A stretch of 64,000 bases of DNA from Corythucha ciliata (taxonomy: Eukaryota > Arthropoda > Insecta > Hemiptera > Tingidae): the NCBI GenBank assembly GCA_038030265.1, contig CM075941.1:22072001-22136000 (forward strand), written 5' to 3'. Of this stretch, positions 47,250-59,493 are shown in pieces; the stretch's first letter is position 1; every line of letters begins with the position of its first letter. A model generated the notes under the pieces. That model saw only the letters and a program-made list of their open reading frames with translations, ran no database searches and had not been told where the DNA came from. Position numbers and translations under genes: made by a program.

Positions 47250-48571
47250 GACTTACTAGTTGATGTTTGCGAGTTATACTTTACTCAAGTGCTTCTTACG
47301 TTGAGCTGGAATATGCAAGTCTGCCACCCCCCACTCCCACGCATACTGTGGCAGAGGTGAGACAAAATTGACAACATTTGGGTCTTTTTTGGACTTATTA
47401 GTTGACGCTTGTAAAGTTTCAGACAGTTTCATACCATTGTGATATAACGAATCATATGCGTCTGCCATTCTCAACCATCGGCGTTCCATTGGCAGAGCCG
47501 ATCTAAAAGTGCAAAATTTTGGCTCAAAATTTGACTTAATAGTTGACGTGAGCATTTTTTTCTCTGAGTTATTGGTGAATGACAGTTTCCGAAAAACGGT
47601 GTCTGCCGAGTCAATAAGGAGGACGGGTTAGAGCAGACGATAGCCAAATTTGTCAAAATTTTGACCATGTTTGGACTTGTCGAGTTGACAGTTGATTTTT
47701 GTTTAATGAACAGACAATGATGAGTAATACCCTTATTTTTTAGTCTGCCACCATTATTATGTAGGGTTTCTTTGGCAGATGATCACCAAATCGGTTAAAA
47801 TTTGGTCGAAAAATTGACCTAAGAGTTGATGGCTGGAAAGTGAGTCATTCCCTTCTATAACCCCTCATCATACCAAAAAATGTCGTCTGCCACATCCAAA
47901 TTGCGGCATTTGTAAGACAGACGCGAATATATTCAGATATAGCCTACGTATAAATTCGGTACCCAAAATTTGACTTGCTAGTTGACGGCTGGAAGTGATT
48001 GGAATCCCCTCGGTAGCCATCTTCCAGCTTATTTCGACCCGTCTGCCAACTTGCTGCACAGGCTTTCTCAAGGCAGACGGATAAGTACGGCAGACATGCT
48101 TCCACTTACCTTCTTCGCTGAGCAGTCACTTCCGAGGAGCTCGTCTTTATCCCTGCTCTCTTACATCTTACACATCACATGATTAAGTGAACTTCTCCGG
48201 AGCAGAATTTTATGCAAATGCTAATAGTATATATATTATATTCTAATAGGATTTTTTCTTGGACATTTTATTTCCTCGTATCATATTTACTTTTCTATTC
48301 TCGTTTGTGAAGGATATATTAATACTAACTTTCCTGTTTCACTTTTTTTGGCAATATTATACTCGTCTTAGTGCATTCAAAATACAATTTCACAATTTCG
48401 CTCGCCCTCATGGTGGCAATTGTGGGTTATGAAATTATACTTTTTGTATCATGCCAGCGTGTCACTGCTACCCTTCAAACGTCCGTTGAAAAAAATTAAT
48501 TTATCAATAACCAAACGGGAGGGGGATTTTTTCACTGATCAAGTATCAAATTGTCAATGTTTTTGTTCGGT
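47250..48571 (+). repeat. Left terminal inverted repeat with ~141-bp tandem units
   Basis: AGTTGAYG occurs at about 47258, 47400, 47541, 47682, 47824 and 47980, giving steps of 142, 141, 141, 142 and 156 bp. Each unit also has an inverted TCTGCC / GGCAGA pair. The inner ~0.55 kb lacks the repeat. Confidence 0.85.
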
Positions 48572-48792
48572 AAGACCTGGTAACAGATGCTGGTAACTCT
48601 TCCGAGGAGCTTGATTTCGTATAATATTCATATAATCGTAAATATAATGTTCATATTATTTTAGAATTATCTTTTTGTGATAACCGTAATCTAGTAACCC
48701 ATAGATGCGAGTGATAGACTAGCAAGAAGATAGAAACAAAGTAATACAGTGAATATAATATATTTTTCTTTTGTAAGCTTCTGCCTAGATCA

Positions 48793-50746
48793 TCAATGTT
48801 CTTGAATTCCTTCGTCCTCGTTTGAGTCTTCGGCATCAGTCCATCCTTCATCGCTCGTTTCCCCACCATCGTCAGATTCGGCGGGACGCACTATCTCTTC
48901 CAAAGAAACGGGAAGACACGGCCCAGTAAACCAAGTTATTTGGTAGTGTCCGTCTTCGAGATGCCATCCGTACCCAGTGGGGGATAGCGCTGGAGGATCT
49001 GGCTTATTTACAGACGACCACATAAGCGTCACGAGTTTGGTCCTTAGGAACTTCTGAATTAGCACCCTTTTGCAGGGTGGAAAACACGCAGCTTCTATCC
49101 CTTTGGGAACCAATAAGGGCTGAGATTGGCTTCTTTTTTGGAAGGCGTCCGTAAACATTTGCAGCCTAAGTTCGTCAGGGTCGGAGAAGTTTTTTTGGAT
49201 TTGTAGAAGATACATACAATTCTGTGAAGAATACTTATTTCGGCATCAGAAAGCTGAGGGTTGTCCCCGCGGTCGAAAGCACGTTTTGATATTCCGGGGT
49301 GCTTCGGATCATTTCGAAGGGTCTTTTCTTCCCTAAACGGTGAAAACTTTCCGTGTAGTCACACCCAGTCAATGCGTGAAATGCTGGCAGAGCTTTACTC
49401 AAAGGTGATCCCAGATATTTATTCAGTTTCGTCACGTCTATAAAACGGAGTGAATTATTTGAGATCAATCCCGTTTCCAGCCATATGTGCACGTTTTGAT
49501 CTATATTGTGCACGTTGCCGAGAATGATGATCAGAACGTCTGTGTCAGAGGTTCTTACAACGACGTTCCCATTTTCAATTTTTGTTAACAAAAAACACTC
49601 TTGGAGTCTGCTTCAACATAGCGGTTAGAGAACGATTTTATTTCCCAACGCTGAACACATTCGTTAATCTTGGTAAATTGCAATGTCTTGTGTTTGTCGT
49701 TCACAAACAACGTGAAGTTTTCAAAATGGGAAGCGTAAGTATCTCTAGACCATTCGGATATCAGAAAATGGACGAATGCCTCCTTGAAACTATCGACTTT
49801 GAGCAGTTTGTTCATGTCACTTGATCGTTTTTGCCCAGCGTTTATTATGCTGTACTCTGAATTAAACCGATCAACACCCAGCGCCCGTTTCATTCTCTCT
49901 GTGTCCTTAATAGAAGGTACTTCATACGTGTCAAACACCAAATGAATGGTTTTCACTTTGATACGGGTAAGTTTCTTCAATATGGTCTCAGCAATCGAAC
50001 CGTACGATGAAGGGAGTATCCGAGATATGGAGTGAAGGAAGTAAAAGCCGTCGATTATTACTACATCTGACGAACTGGGATGTCATGGTCATAAAGGCTT
50101 TCCAAGTGATGTAGTAAGGCACTTTTTGGAGTTGCTAATTTCGTTCCATCGGTGTAAGACAATGATAAAGGTATGGGCGTCAATGGATGAGCGAAGACAT
50201 TTTTCAAATCGAGTTGATTATTCATGGAAATGGTTAGGAGCCGTGCAAAGAAGTTCCTCTCCTCCATTCATGGACTGCGTCTCGTTTTATTACTTTTAGC
50301 CGCAAGTTTGCGCTTGAGAAATTCAAAACTTTGTTTCTTTTCATTGGCCTAGAAAATCGACCAGAATCAATAGAACATTCTGAACGAAATTGTTCATGTT
50401 GCTCTTTGCCCAAGGTGTCGATTCTTAGAAGGAAATTTTTAACTTCTGGCAATTTTTTTACGTTGATATTTTCTGAATTTATTTTGCCAGGTTTGAGTTC
50501 AGTAGTGATGTCTTCCTTTTTGGTTATTCCTGCCTCTTCGCCTACGTGACTGATTAATTGCGTTCTCTGAGAATGGCTGATGACTGCCCATCTCACCGAA
50601 CAAAAACATTGACAATTTGATACTTGATCAGTGAAAAAATCCCCCTCCCGTTTGGTTATTGATAAATTAATTTTTTTCAACGGACGTTTGAAGGGTAGCA
50701 GTGACACGCTGGCATGATACAAAAAGTATAATTTCATAACCCCCAA
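48793..50746 (-). pseudogene. PIN/FEN-like repetitive ORF of a foldback element, frameshifted
   Basis: Minus-strand pieces in order are 50746-50234, 50267-50061, then IIDGFYFLHSISRILPSSYG (about 50060-49985) into 49980-49585, 49591-49235 and 49215-48793. Motifs include RSECSIDSGRFSRPMKR, TPIPLSLSYTDGT, IHLVFD, VEADSKSVF, VVVRTSDTDVLI, FHALTGCDYTESF, FPPCKRVLIQKF and YGWHLEDGHYQITWF. I recognise these as a family of uncharacterised repetitive proteins of arthropods and cnidarians. The spaced acidic residues (IDG, VFD, EAD, SDTD) fit a PIN/FEN-like nuclease fold by inference. Frameshifts near 50060, 49607 (T-run) and 49235 break it. The C-terminus is acidic and ends at 48793. No DDE transposase is visible. 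Confidence 0.75.
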
Positions 50747-51916
50747 TTGCCACCATGAGGGCGAGCGAAATTGTGAAATTGTATTTTGAATGCACTAAGA
50801 CGAGTATAATATTGCCAAAAAAAGTGAAACAGGAAAGTTAGTATTAATATATCCTTCACAAACGAGAATAGAAAAGTAAATATGATACGAGGAAATAAAA
50901 TGTCCAAGAAAAAATCCTATTAGAATATAATATATATACTATTAGCATTTGCATAAAATTCTGCTCCGGAGAAGTTCACTTAATCATGTGATGTGTAAGA
51001 TGTAAGAGAGCAGGGATAAAGACGAGCTCCTCGGAAGTGACTGCTCAGCGAAGAAGGTAAGTGGAAGCATGTCTGCCGTACTTATCCGTCTGCCTTGAGA
51101 AAGCCTGTGCAGCAAGTTGGCAGACGGGTCGAAATAAGCTGGAAGATGGCTACCGAGGGGATTCCAATCACTTCCAGCCGTCAACTAGCAAGTCAAATTT
51201 TGGGTACCGAATTTATACGTAGGCTATATCTGAATATATTCGCGTCTGTCTTACAAATGCCGCAATTTGGATGTGGCAGACGACATTTTTTGGTATGATG
51301 AGGGGTTATAGAAGGGAATGACTCACTTTCCAGCCATCAACTCTTAGGTCAATTTTTCGACCAAATTTTAACCGATTTGGTGATCATCTGCCAAAGAAAC
51401 CCTACATAATAATGGTGGCAGACTAAAAAATAAGGGTATTACTCATCATTGTCTGTTCATTAAACAAAAATCAACTGTCAACTCGACAAGTCCAAACATG
51501 GTCAAAATTTTGACAAATTTGGCTATCGTCTGCTCTAACCCGTCCTCCTTATTGACTCGGCAGACACCGTTTTTCGGAAACTGTCATTCACCAATAACTC
51601 AGAGAAAAAAATGCTCACGTCAACTATTAAGTCAAATTTTGAGCCAAAATTTTGCACTTTTAGATCGGCTCTGCCAATGGAACGCCGATGGTTGAGAATG
51701 GCAGACGCATATGATTCGTTATATCACAATGGTATGAAACTGTCTGAAACTTTACAAGCGTCAACTAATAAGTCCAAAAAAGACCCAAATGTTGTCAATT
51801 TTGTCTCACCTCTGCCACAGTATGCGTGGGAGTGGGGGGTGGCAGACTTGCATATTCCAGCTCAACGTAAGAAGCACTTGAGTAAAGTATAACTCGCAAA
51901 CATCAACTAGTAAGTC
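50595..51916 (-). repeat. Right terminal inverted repeat
   Basis: It mirrors 47250-48571 with only isolated substitutions noticed (for example position 50743 against 48423). The 5' part of the internal gene (MGVMKLYFLY to about residue 50) lies in this arm. Confidence 0.85.
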
Positions 51917-52889
51917 CATTCTTACACTTTTTACCTAGGACATTTTGTGAAAAATATATTTTTAGCTGTCAACTCGTAGGTCACGAATTTTGGCCTCGGC
52001 TCCCGGACTATTAGGATCTAGTTGTTTTTACCATACTATTTGGTTGTATGGTCCTGGTACCCATGCCAAAACATTTTTTGCTGATTCCACGACTTTATCA
52101 AGCAAGGTTAGCATTGTTAATTTCGAGTCCATTTCGGTCAGATCACCTCGCTGCTTGAAGTATTATTCAAATGGCTCATGTGGCTATATGATCAGAAGGT
52201 CGCCGCTGCTTTTTTTCTTTGATACTGATATAACATAGTCCTCGCATCTTCGAAAAAGTTGTTGAATCAATCTGGAACATGAGAACAAGAGCATTAAACG
52301 AAGACATAATTATTCGTTGGTGATTCTTTTATTACTTACTGCTTTTATTTATTTTTTAGGTGATGCCCCTCTTCAGAAAGTTTATTTGTTTTTTTCCTTG
52401 AATTAGATAATTTTCCTCAAAGATTTTTTACCCCCTGTTGTACGTATTATTGAAATATATTACTGCTTACCTTTGAAAATAGCGATGTTATTCTTTGAGG
52501 TACCGAGCTTTGCCCGATTTGGGAGAAAAGTATACCGGTGAATTGGCACATGGACAGAAGGATATTAACGGTAGTTGCAGCCCGATTGGTTAATTTCGTG
52601 ATTTTTAAATAAATTTCAAAGTTCTTCAAGAGTGGATAGATGGTGCGAGGGAAAATGACGTTAATAGCCACTTTTGAAGCATCTGATGAGGGAACTCTTA
52701 ACATTTTTTTTTTTTTTTACAAATAACAAGAAAAATTGTCCCCGTGAAAGTGTCTTACCCCCTCTTCCCCACACCATCCATTTCATTGAATAGCCTATGA
52801 CGTTATCATATCCCCACTCAAAAATTCACTCTAAAAAAATCCTTGATTGATTTCAATGTTTAATGTGAGCAATGATATAGCATTGTGGA
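51917..52889. other. No gene recognised
   Basis: AT-rich spacer. A segment near 52835-52935 (CCTTGATTGATTT, GAAGAGCCCTCTTCAA, AATGTGCAAGTTCCC) resembles 40085-40178, so it includes an interspersed repeat. Confidence 0.45.
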
Positions 52890-53256
52890 AGAGCCCTCTT
52901 CAATAAACACCAGTGCTTGAAAAATGTGCAAGTTCCCCATTCACCGCCTTCCCGATGAGCAGTCGTCACACGCATGACACGAGAGGAAAGAGTAATTTAA
53001 TCCAGGCACGATACAGGCTGGCTGTCGCGTCCAAGAGTTTTTCAAGTTTGTCGGTCAAATTCTCCCTGAACGTGTTAGATATCTCGAGCCTGAGCCCTTC
53101 AAGCGAATAATTCGTTTGACATTAGCAGAGGCTGCACTGTACTCGGTGGACGATTTCTTGACGAAATGTTTTGTGAACAATAGAAACTTATTTATTGGCT
53201 CTTGACAATGTAATGCCATATATGGCGGCTACAATAAAGTTATTATTATTATTATT
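52890..53256 (+). mobile_element. 3' end of a non-LTR retrotransposon with (TTA)n tail
   Basis: A frame reads HDTRGKSNLIQARYRLAVAS then KSFSSLSVKFSLNVLDISSL, the pattern of the C-terminal end of CR1/Jockey-like ORF2 proteins, followed by LAEAALYSVDDFLTKCF past one stop. The unit ends AATAAAG plus (TTA)n at about 53233-53252. RT and endonuclease are absent (5' truncation). Confidence 0.55.
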
Positions 53257-56200
53257 GAAAAAAACGCTAATTCAGTCACGGATAATATTGATAAAAACCT
53301 GCAATCCGCAGGTAAAGGCTAGTTTGGTTGCTTCGTCTATAACGAGAGCAAGGAGTTTTCAAGTAGACGTTCGCGAATCTCGCAGGCGAGTATAATGAAA
53401 TCTTCTATAATCGTCTATAATGAAATCTTCCCGGTCATCATTTTCTATTTTCATTATATTATATTCATTTTATTTGGCCATCGAGACATTACTAAGTACA
53501 CAGCGCTGACTCTGGGTAAAACCCGGAAATCTGGCAACCCTAGTTTTAAAAGAGTCGTCACTTTTAGGCTCGCCACTTTTTGGGATTGGAGGGATACAAA
53601 GGTTGCGTGAGACGATTATACATTTCAAAGCCCCAGCAACACCCCGTTCCCTAAAAGAATTTTGTTCCTGATTCGGCATATTTAACTAATAGCCCTCTCA
53701 CCATCCCACACAGCCACTAATCACGGAAAAGGTCCGAAGTTCGCGTGGGCTTTACCGTAGCCCACCTGTTATTCAAGGGTTGGGAGATTACTATCAATTC
53801 AAGTAGATTGTTATTACATCGTCGGGGTGGGGGTGGGGGGGTCTCATTTACTCTTTAGTATTTCCACACTTGTATTAAAACCGGCTATAGATGGTTCCTG
53901 CGTTATTCAAGAGGTTGGTTACAAAATTGAACCGAACTTCCCTAACCACTTAGTAAAATGCTTTTTCAACGTACAGCCTCTACTTGGTGGGATGGGGGGG
54001 GGAAGAAGGCATTAGAGACGAGTTGGAAAATTTCTGTAAATTCGATTCAAGGGCGCAGTTATGATGTTTGTTCCATCAATAAGCTCGGCTATTTTAGGGG
54101 AAAAACAGATTTTATTGTACTTTTTAACCCCTTCCATCTCCACCATTGAAATGTAGTCCGTCCTTTAATTCTTTACTTTACCCTATGAAATTGAAAGGTT
54201 TTGAAATCCCTCTTAAGAGATACTCGTTCCTCCGTCATCCCACTGTTCTTGGAGATTTTGTAGGGCTACCCCCTCTTCCCTCCCACTACGTACTCACGTT
54301 GTTCTTACAAAAAGGTTCTTCATCATGAAGTTTACCAATTACCGTTTATAAGAACCGGAGAGTGGGGTCGATCGGTGAGTGAAGCTACGCGAAATCGTTA
54401 CCCCCATCCTCAAGATCGGAAAGAGTACATACTTCTAAAAGAGCCGAGAGGAAACTGAAGGTGATAAAAAGAAGAAAGTAAAGGGAAATTGAAGTTTTTT
54501 TTTGTTTTTTTTGTAAAAGTCTAGGCCATAAACAAAAGCCTTTCTTTTGTGGCTATTACCACGGATACAGAAGCGCGCGCGCGAAAAAAACAACTTTAAT
54601 TTGGAGTAAGGAAAAAGGGTCTTTTGAGGTAAATTAGGGGAAATTCAGAAACTGGAATAAAAGGGTGGGAAATGAAACCCTAATAAGGGAAACCCCTCGT
54701 AAATCGTACCATTTCTTACCACATCCGACTCACGTTGTTCTTAAAGAGTCGAGAAAGCACAAAATCCTTGTTGAGAAGAAAACCAAGTTTACTGTTCAGC
54801 TAATTAAAATGTTTTTATTCTTTGAAGGAGCTCAAATTGGTAGTCGGACTCAGTGCTCAACCAGCTTCAAACATCGTTACTTACAGTTAATCAGTCCGAT
54901 TCTTTGAAGGATCTTACGGTTCGTTAAATAACGTCCCGGGCACTAATTCTGTTTAGTGTGTGTGTGGGGGGAGGGGGAGCACAGGTTTAGGCTCAGGCGC
55001 AAAAATAAAGCTTGATTTACCTTTGGAAAAATAACAATTTCAAGTCTATTTCTCAAGCATTAAGGGCTCTTACAAGTTAAATGTACTGTGGATGAGATAC
55101 AACGACTCGGTTAACGATTGTATTACGTCGTTTCCTCTTCGTTTTACCTCTTTTGCCCCCCCCCCCCACTCGTTACTCGAACCCCCCCGCTGACCGCACC
55201 CAAAATCGCACTTTATGTATAGAACACCCCATCGGAGTAGTCGAAGTGCTCCGGCTGTTTCCATCACAATGAAAAGGAGCATCTGCATTTCAACCCCCCT
55301 CCACTACTATCGGACCAAGTCCCCGCCACGGCTATATTTTGACCCACGAAATTCCGGCCGTCAATTGATAGTGCGAAGAGGCTGATGGGACGGGGTGGAG
55401 AGGGTCAGTAAATGATCCGAGTTAAACTGAGTAAGAGTGAGAAACTGGGAAGGTCGGTGATTTATTATTTTCACTCAGCTACACCGCGCCGCTGCTTTTT
55501 TTGTCCCCCCACCTCCTCCCTCGCACGGTGATTTACTATTGCTGCTGATTGCCTTTCAAGATTTTATATACAGTCTTCGGCTGACCCATATCGAAGTCTA
55601 CATCCGGTCCCCCCCCCCGCCGGACCTACCGGCCGGCTCCGTAATAAAGCAACGATCGAAAACAGTGGCGTAGGTATCTCAAATAACTGAAATATGCCGT
55701 CCTATATTTAATTTTTCCGTTATGTTTCACTGAGGACGAAATAATCTCAAGATTTTTGCTACCCTTTCACTGATCCGTAGAATTTTTACTGTAATTGCGT
55801 TCCTATAACTTGCTCGCTCAAGAGTATTGACCGAGACCAATTGTGCTTCACTAAATATATGTATATTACCCCGCAGCTCTCAGGTTTACTTGTATAGTAT
55901 TTCTCCTATCTACTTACACCAAAGAATTACATCGAATGAACTATTTTGGAAGTCCGAAGTGAATTATTTCTTCCTAGAATCAACAAAATAAATAATCTGA
56001 GTTTGTGGAAACAAAGGTTCTCTCTTATCACTTATTCAGTCGTACAAACAATACGGGACGTTGAGCAAATGGCTGTGTCCATCGATGGGAAGGAACCACC
56101 AAAGTTGATTTTTATGAGGCCACGAGAGGTAAAAACCAAGCGAAAAAACAATTCTTAAGGAAATTGAATTAAAATTGCAGCCCTTTATTGTCGAAATCAT

Positions 56201-56780
56201 GCGATATTTAACGAAGTTTATTAGGGCTTTGTTGTTAAAGTACATTCTTTCCCTCACTTTTCTCCTCACTCCGCTATTAGCTGTAAAATAGATAACTTTT
56301 CGACTTGTGATGGCTAGTACTATAAAGTCCCTTCCCCCCTCCATCAGTTGGGAGCGTGATATCCCTTCGTAAAACATTTTAATAGTCCCGTGAAACCCAA
56401 AATCAGAACGTCCAGATTGTGATTCAGCGCGGATTTTAGTTCGCTTTTTTTTATTTCTTTGAATTATCCTTCACAGTTTCCTAACCCTTCTGTAAGACCT
56501 TTCGTGCAATGGCTATTTCGTTGTTTACTTTTATTGGCTTCCGAGAAAGCTATAGTTTTTACAACAGTTCCTTTTTTTTCTTTCCCCGTTTTTATTATGA
56601 TTTGTAGCCGCGTGAAACACTCCGTCACTCTTTTAAGACGGGCAACCGATGAGAATTGGTGATGAGGGGGGGGGGATTAAATCCAGAAGTACCTGCACCA
56701 ATCGAAGCCCGGAACGGAAATCTATAATCTCCAACTATAACGCGAGTCTAAATACGCAAGGAATATTATGTATTTTTACG
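53257..56780. other. No gene recognised (3.5 kb)
   Basis: Short frames on both strands show no motif. Homopolymer tracts: G9 near 53994, C12 near 55156, C10 near 55609, G10 near 56666. Sequence looks unique within the window. Confidence 0.4.
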
Positions 56781-57250
56781 TAGCGTTCAATCTCGGGATT
56801 TTCTCAATTATAGCCATGAATAGCGCTTTTACTCAATTTTTGCCCCGAATTAGCGATTTATCTTCATTTTTTTATCAGTGATTTTGCGGTTTTTCTCAAT
56901 TTTAACCGTGTATTAGCGCTTTTCCTCAATTTTAGTCGAGAATCAGAGCTTTTTCTCCATTTTAGCCGTGAATTGGCGCTTACGTTTTTTCTCAATTTGA
57001 GTAGCTAACTAGCGATTATTTTACTTTCAGCGATCAAATGAGCACTTTTTTCCAATTTCTGCCGCAAATTGGTTTTCCTCGAACGAAGAAGCTTGTTGGA
57101 GTTTGCTTGATTATAGCTGCATATCATCGCATTTTAGCTGCTATAATTCGGCGCTATTTACTCAATTTTAGCAGCGAATTAGCGCATTTTCTCAGTATTT
57201 GCCACAAATGGACGCTTTTTCTCAAACTTGGCCACGAATATTGGCACCTT
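56781..57250 (-). repeat. Degenerate tandem array, type A, reverse orientation
   Basis: TTTCTCAATTTTAGCCGTGA and ATTAGCGCTTTT phrases recur about every 30 bp, the reverse complement of the units at 17.2-20.4 kb. Confidence 0.75.
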
Positions 57251-57255
57251 TTTTC

Positions 57256-57830
57256 AACAGGCTTTTTGTCCAGTCTAATGGGTTTTCATGTGGGCCAAAC
57301 CTAAGAACTGTTGTTCTTTGGGTCGGCCAATAATCCCGCTGAATTTGTTTTAAATGGGTCAACTGTGATACAGTTCCAAATGCCAAATTGCAACTTGAAA
57401 TGAGCCAACGCTGAGAAATTGCTTCTTGAATTGGTAAAATGATATTAATGTAGTAGCGAAACCAACGAAATTACTTTATCGGGGTGAACATGTCAAGTGA
57501 AACTGGTTTTTTAATTACCCAATTCCGTGAAATTCTGATTTTCAGATAGCCAGCCCAAAGAAATTCTGTTTTTCTTGAAGTGGGGTTTGAACGAGCCTAC
57601 TCCACTAAAATGCTTTTTGTGTGCCATTAGCGCGATATTAAGTTTTATAAATGCAATGAAATGATACCCACGTGGGCGAAGGAGCTACTCGAAATCGGTT
57701 TTGAATGGGCCAAACCTACTAAATTTTGTTTTGGAAAGCAGCCAGACCCCTGACGTTGCTGTTGGAAACTAGCAAATCATGCGAAATTGTTTTTTGAACG
57801 GGTCAACTCGCGAAATTGCTTTTTTGCCTT
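57256..57830 (-). repeat. Degenerate tandem array, type C, reverse orientation
   Basis: Phrases such as GAAATTGTTTTTTGAACGGG plus TCAACTCGC and TTTTGAATGGGCCAAACC recur about every 40 bp. It directly follows array A. Confidence 0.7.
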
Positions 57831-58560
57831 TGTTGTTAATCCTGTGATGAGGTTGTTTCTTTTCCTGGTAATGCTTTTGCCTCTGAGAAAAAAAACAACA
57901 AAAAAGCTTACTCGAGAAAGACTGGTCGATATTATTTTCATCCGGGTAACGAGTTTAAAAGACTTTCTCTCTTTAGTCTTCCGCGCGATAATACATTTTA
58001 GTTGAGACAAAGACTGTAAAATGCGCCGCCAACAGCTTTGCAATTAACTTAAGAAAGCACGGTGGATTGTTCTTAATTTTAAAATTCTGCCCTAGATATC
58101 CTCGCAGTTTTCATTCCCGGTTTTGGTAATTATACGTCTTGTTTTTTTTGTTAGAAGAAAAATAAACATAATTTCTGGGAGGCATAACATTCTTTTAATT
58201 TCGGTAGGTACAAGTGCGGAGGACTGTATAAGGATCTTCCTCTTCTCCGTCCTGATTGCAATAATCTGGAAGAACAATTGTAGAAGTTGCCCCGTTTTTC
58301 TTGGACGCAATTGTAAGCAAGGTGATTTTTAAGATTTCTGGGCGCTGAAATATTGATGAACTTCCATGTCGGTGAAGCCCACCATTGTGTCAAAAGTGTC
58401 AATCTTGCCCCAGGAAATGATACTTTGACCACTCGACCTGACGTTTTGTGTCCACTGGAACTTGGACAACTTGGTACGCCAACTTGGTATAGTTATGCCC
58501 AATGGGTTAGTTATGCTTGGTACAGTTTTTGGTGACCAATATAGCATTGGTCCACAAAAC
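57831..58560. other. No gene recognised
   Basis: Open frames overlap on opposite strands (57777-58043 minus with 57787-58005 plus), typical of chance. A GGTA/TTGGTA-rich patch lies near 58465-58560. Confidence 0.4.
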
Positions 58561-59040
58561 GTTTGGTGGAAACATTGAACCAGAAACAACCTTGAATCCA
58601 TTAAAGCTGTAACACAAAAAAGCACTTTTACAAAATGTTCTAACCACGAAAGCTCAAACAACGCCAAAAAATGCACTAATCTCAAAATTCTGTAACAAAA
58701 AAAAAAAAAAAACTCGAACCACAAAAATTCCAACCACAAGATGATCTAAACACGAAAAGCTCGAACCACAGAAAGCAGCAATCCCAAAATGCGCAAATAG
58801 CAAAAAGCTCAAAACCAGCAGTCAGGAGTTCAGGCAAAAACGTTTAATCACAAAAAAATGAGACCACATAGACTTGAACGGCCACCAAAGGACCAAGTAC
58901 CGAAAGGAGCAATCCTAAGAAGCTCGGACAACAAAAAGCTCTACCCACAAAAACACTTAACCACCAAATGCTCCAACCACACAATATCAATGAACCACAA
59001 AAAGTAGCAACCCCAAAACGGGCAAATAACTAAATGGCTG
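58561..59040 (+). repeat. Degenerate tandem array, type D
   Basis: CCACAAAAAGCTCGAACCAC-like units of about 20-25 bp recur with variation (AACCACAAAAATTCC, CACGAAAAGCTCGAACCAC, AGCAATCCCAAAATGC). Confidence 0.7.
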
Positions 59041-59493
59041 ATCGATGTCTAACGGATGAAGAATTGTTGTAACAAAATTTCTGAATAACGCAGTGGTTTT
59101 CATTATTTTAATTTATAGATAATTCAATAAATTTAAACACAGTTGATTGGGAAAAAGTGTTCGCGGTTATAATAAATAAGAAGGGACTCATTCATGTATT
59201 ACAACATTGGGTAGAGACTGTTGTAGGGGGGGGGGTCTTATCTTATCAGGATGTTGTGTGTGTTCAGAAGTCAATAAAAAGTAATCAATAATAAAGTGTT
59301 TTAAGTCGTTTGTGTATACTACTTAAGTGTTCTTCATGGTTTTCCATGAAAACATGGCGCAGATCTAAAGGACGTTTCCTACACGATATTCCGAAATCAG
59401 CCACTATGCCTCAGGATTCAGCCGAAACCTGAAAATCTTCCGTTCCGGACCATTCGTTCACCCAAGTCAGGGGTCGGTGGTGTGGACGGACAC
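59041..59493. other. No gene recognised
   Basis: AT-rich spacer with a G10 tract at 59226-59235. The last ~90 bp may be Gypsy gag sequence split by the following insertion, but I cannot show it. Confidence 0.4.

Larger units (their letters stand above)
47250..51916. mobile_element. 4.67 kb foldback element with 1,322-bp tandem-repeat TIRs and internal gene
   Basis: Terminal inverted repeats at 47250-48571 and 50595-51916 are exactly equal in length and collinear (coordinate sums 99166 at both ends), and nearly identical; frames within them are mirrored residue for residue. The outer 0.8 kb of each arm is made of ~141-bp tandem units. A 2.0 kb centre holds a minus-strand pseudogene. The layout resembles the Drosophila foldback (FB) class, but the central gene is of another family. 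No clear target duplication; a weak TCAACTCGTAGGTC motif beyond the right end suggests the element may extend slightly further there. Confidence 0.9.

Noticed and set aside
47274..47555. Frames inside the TIRs of the foldback element, for example 47274-47555 minus and 51611-51892 plus
   Set aside because: They are the same sequence in the two arms and lie within tandem units with no protein pattern.
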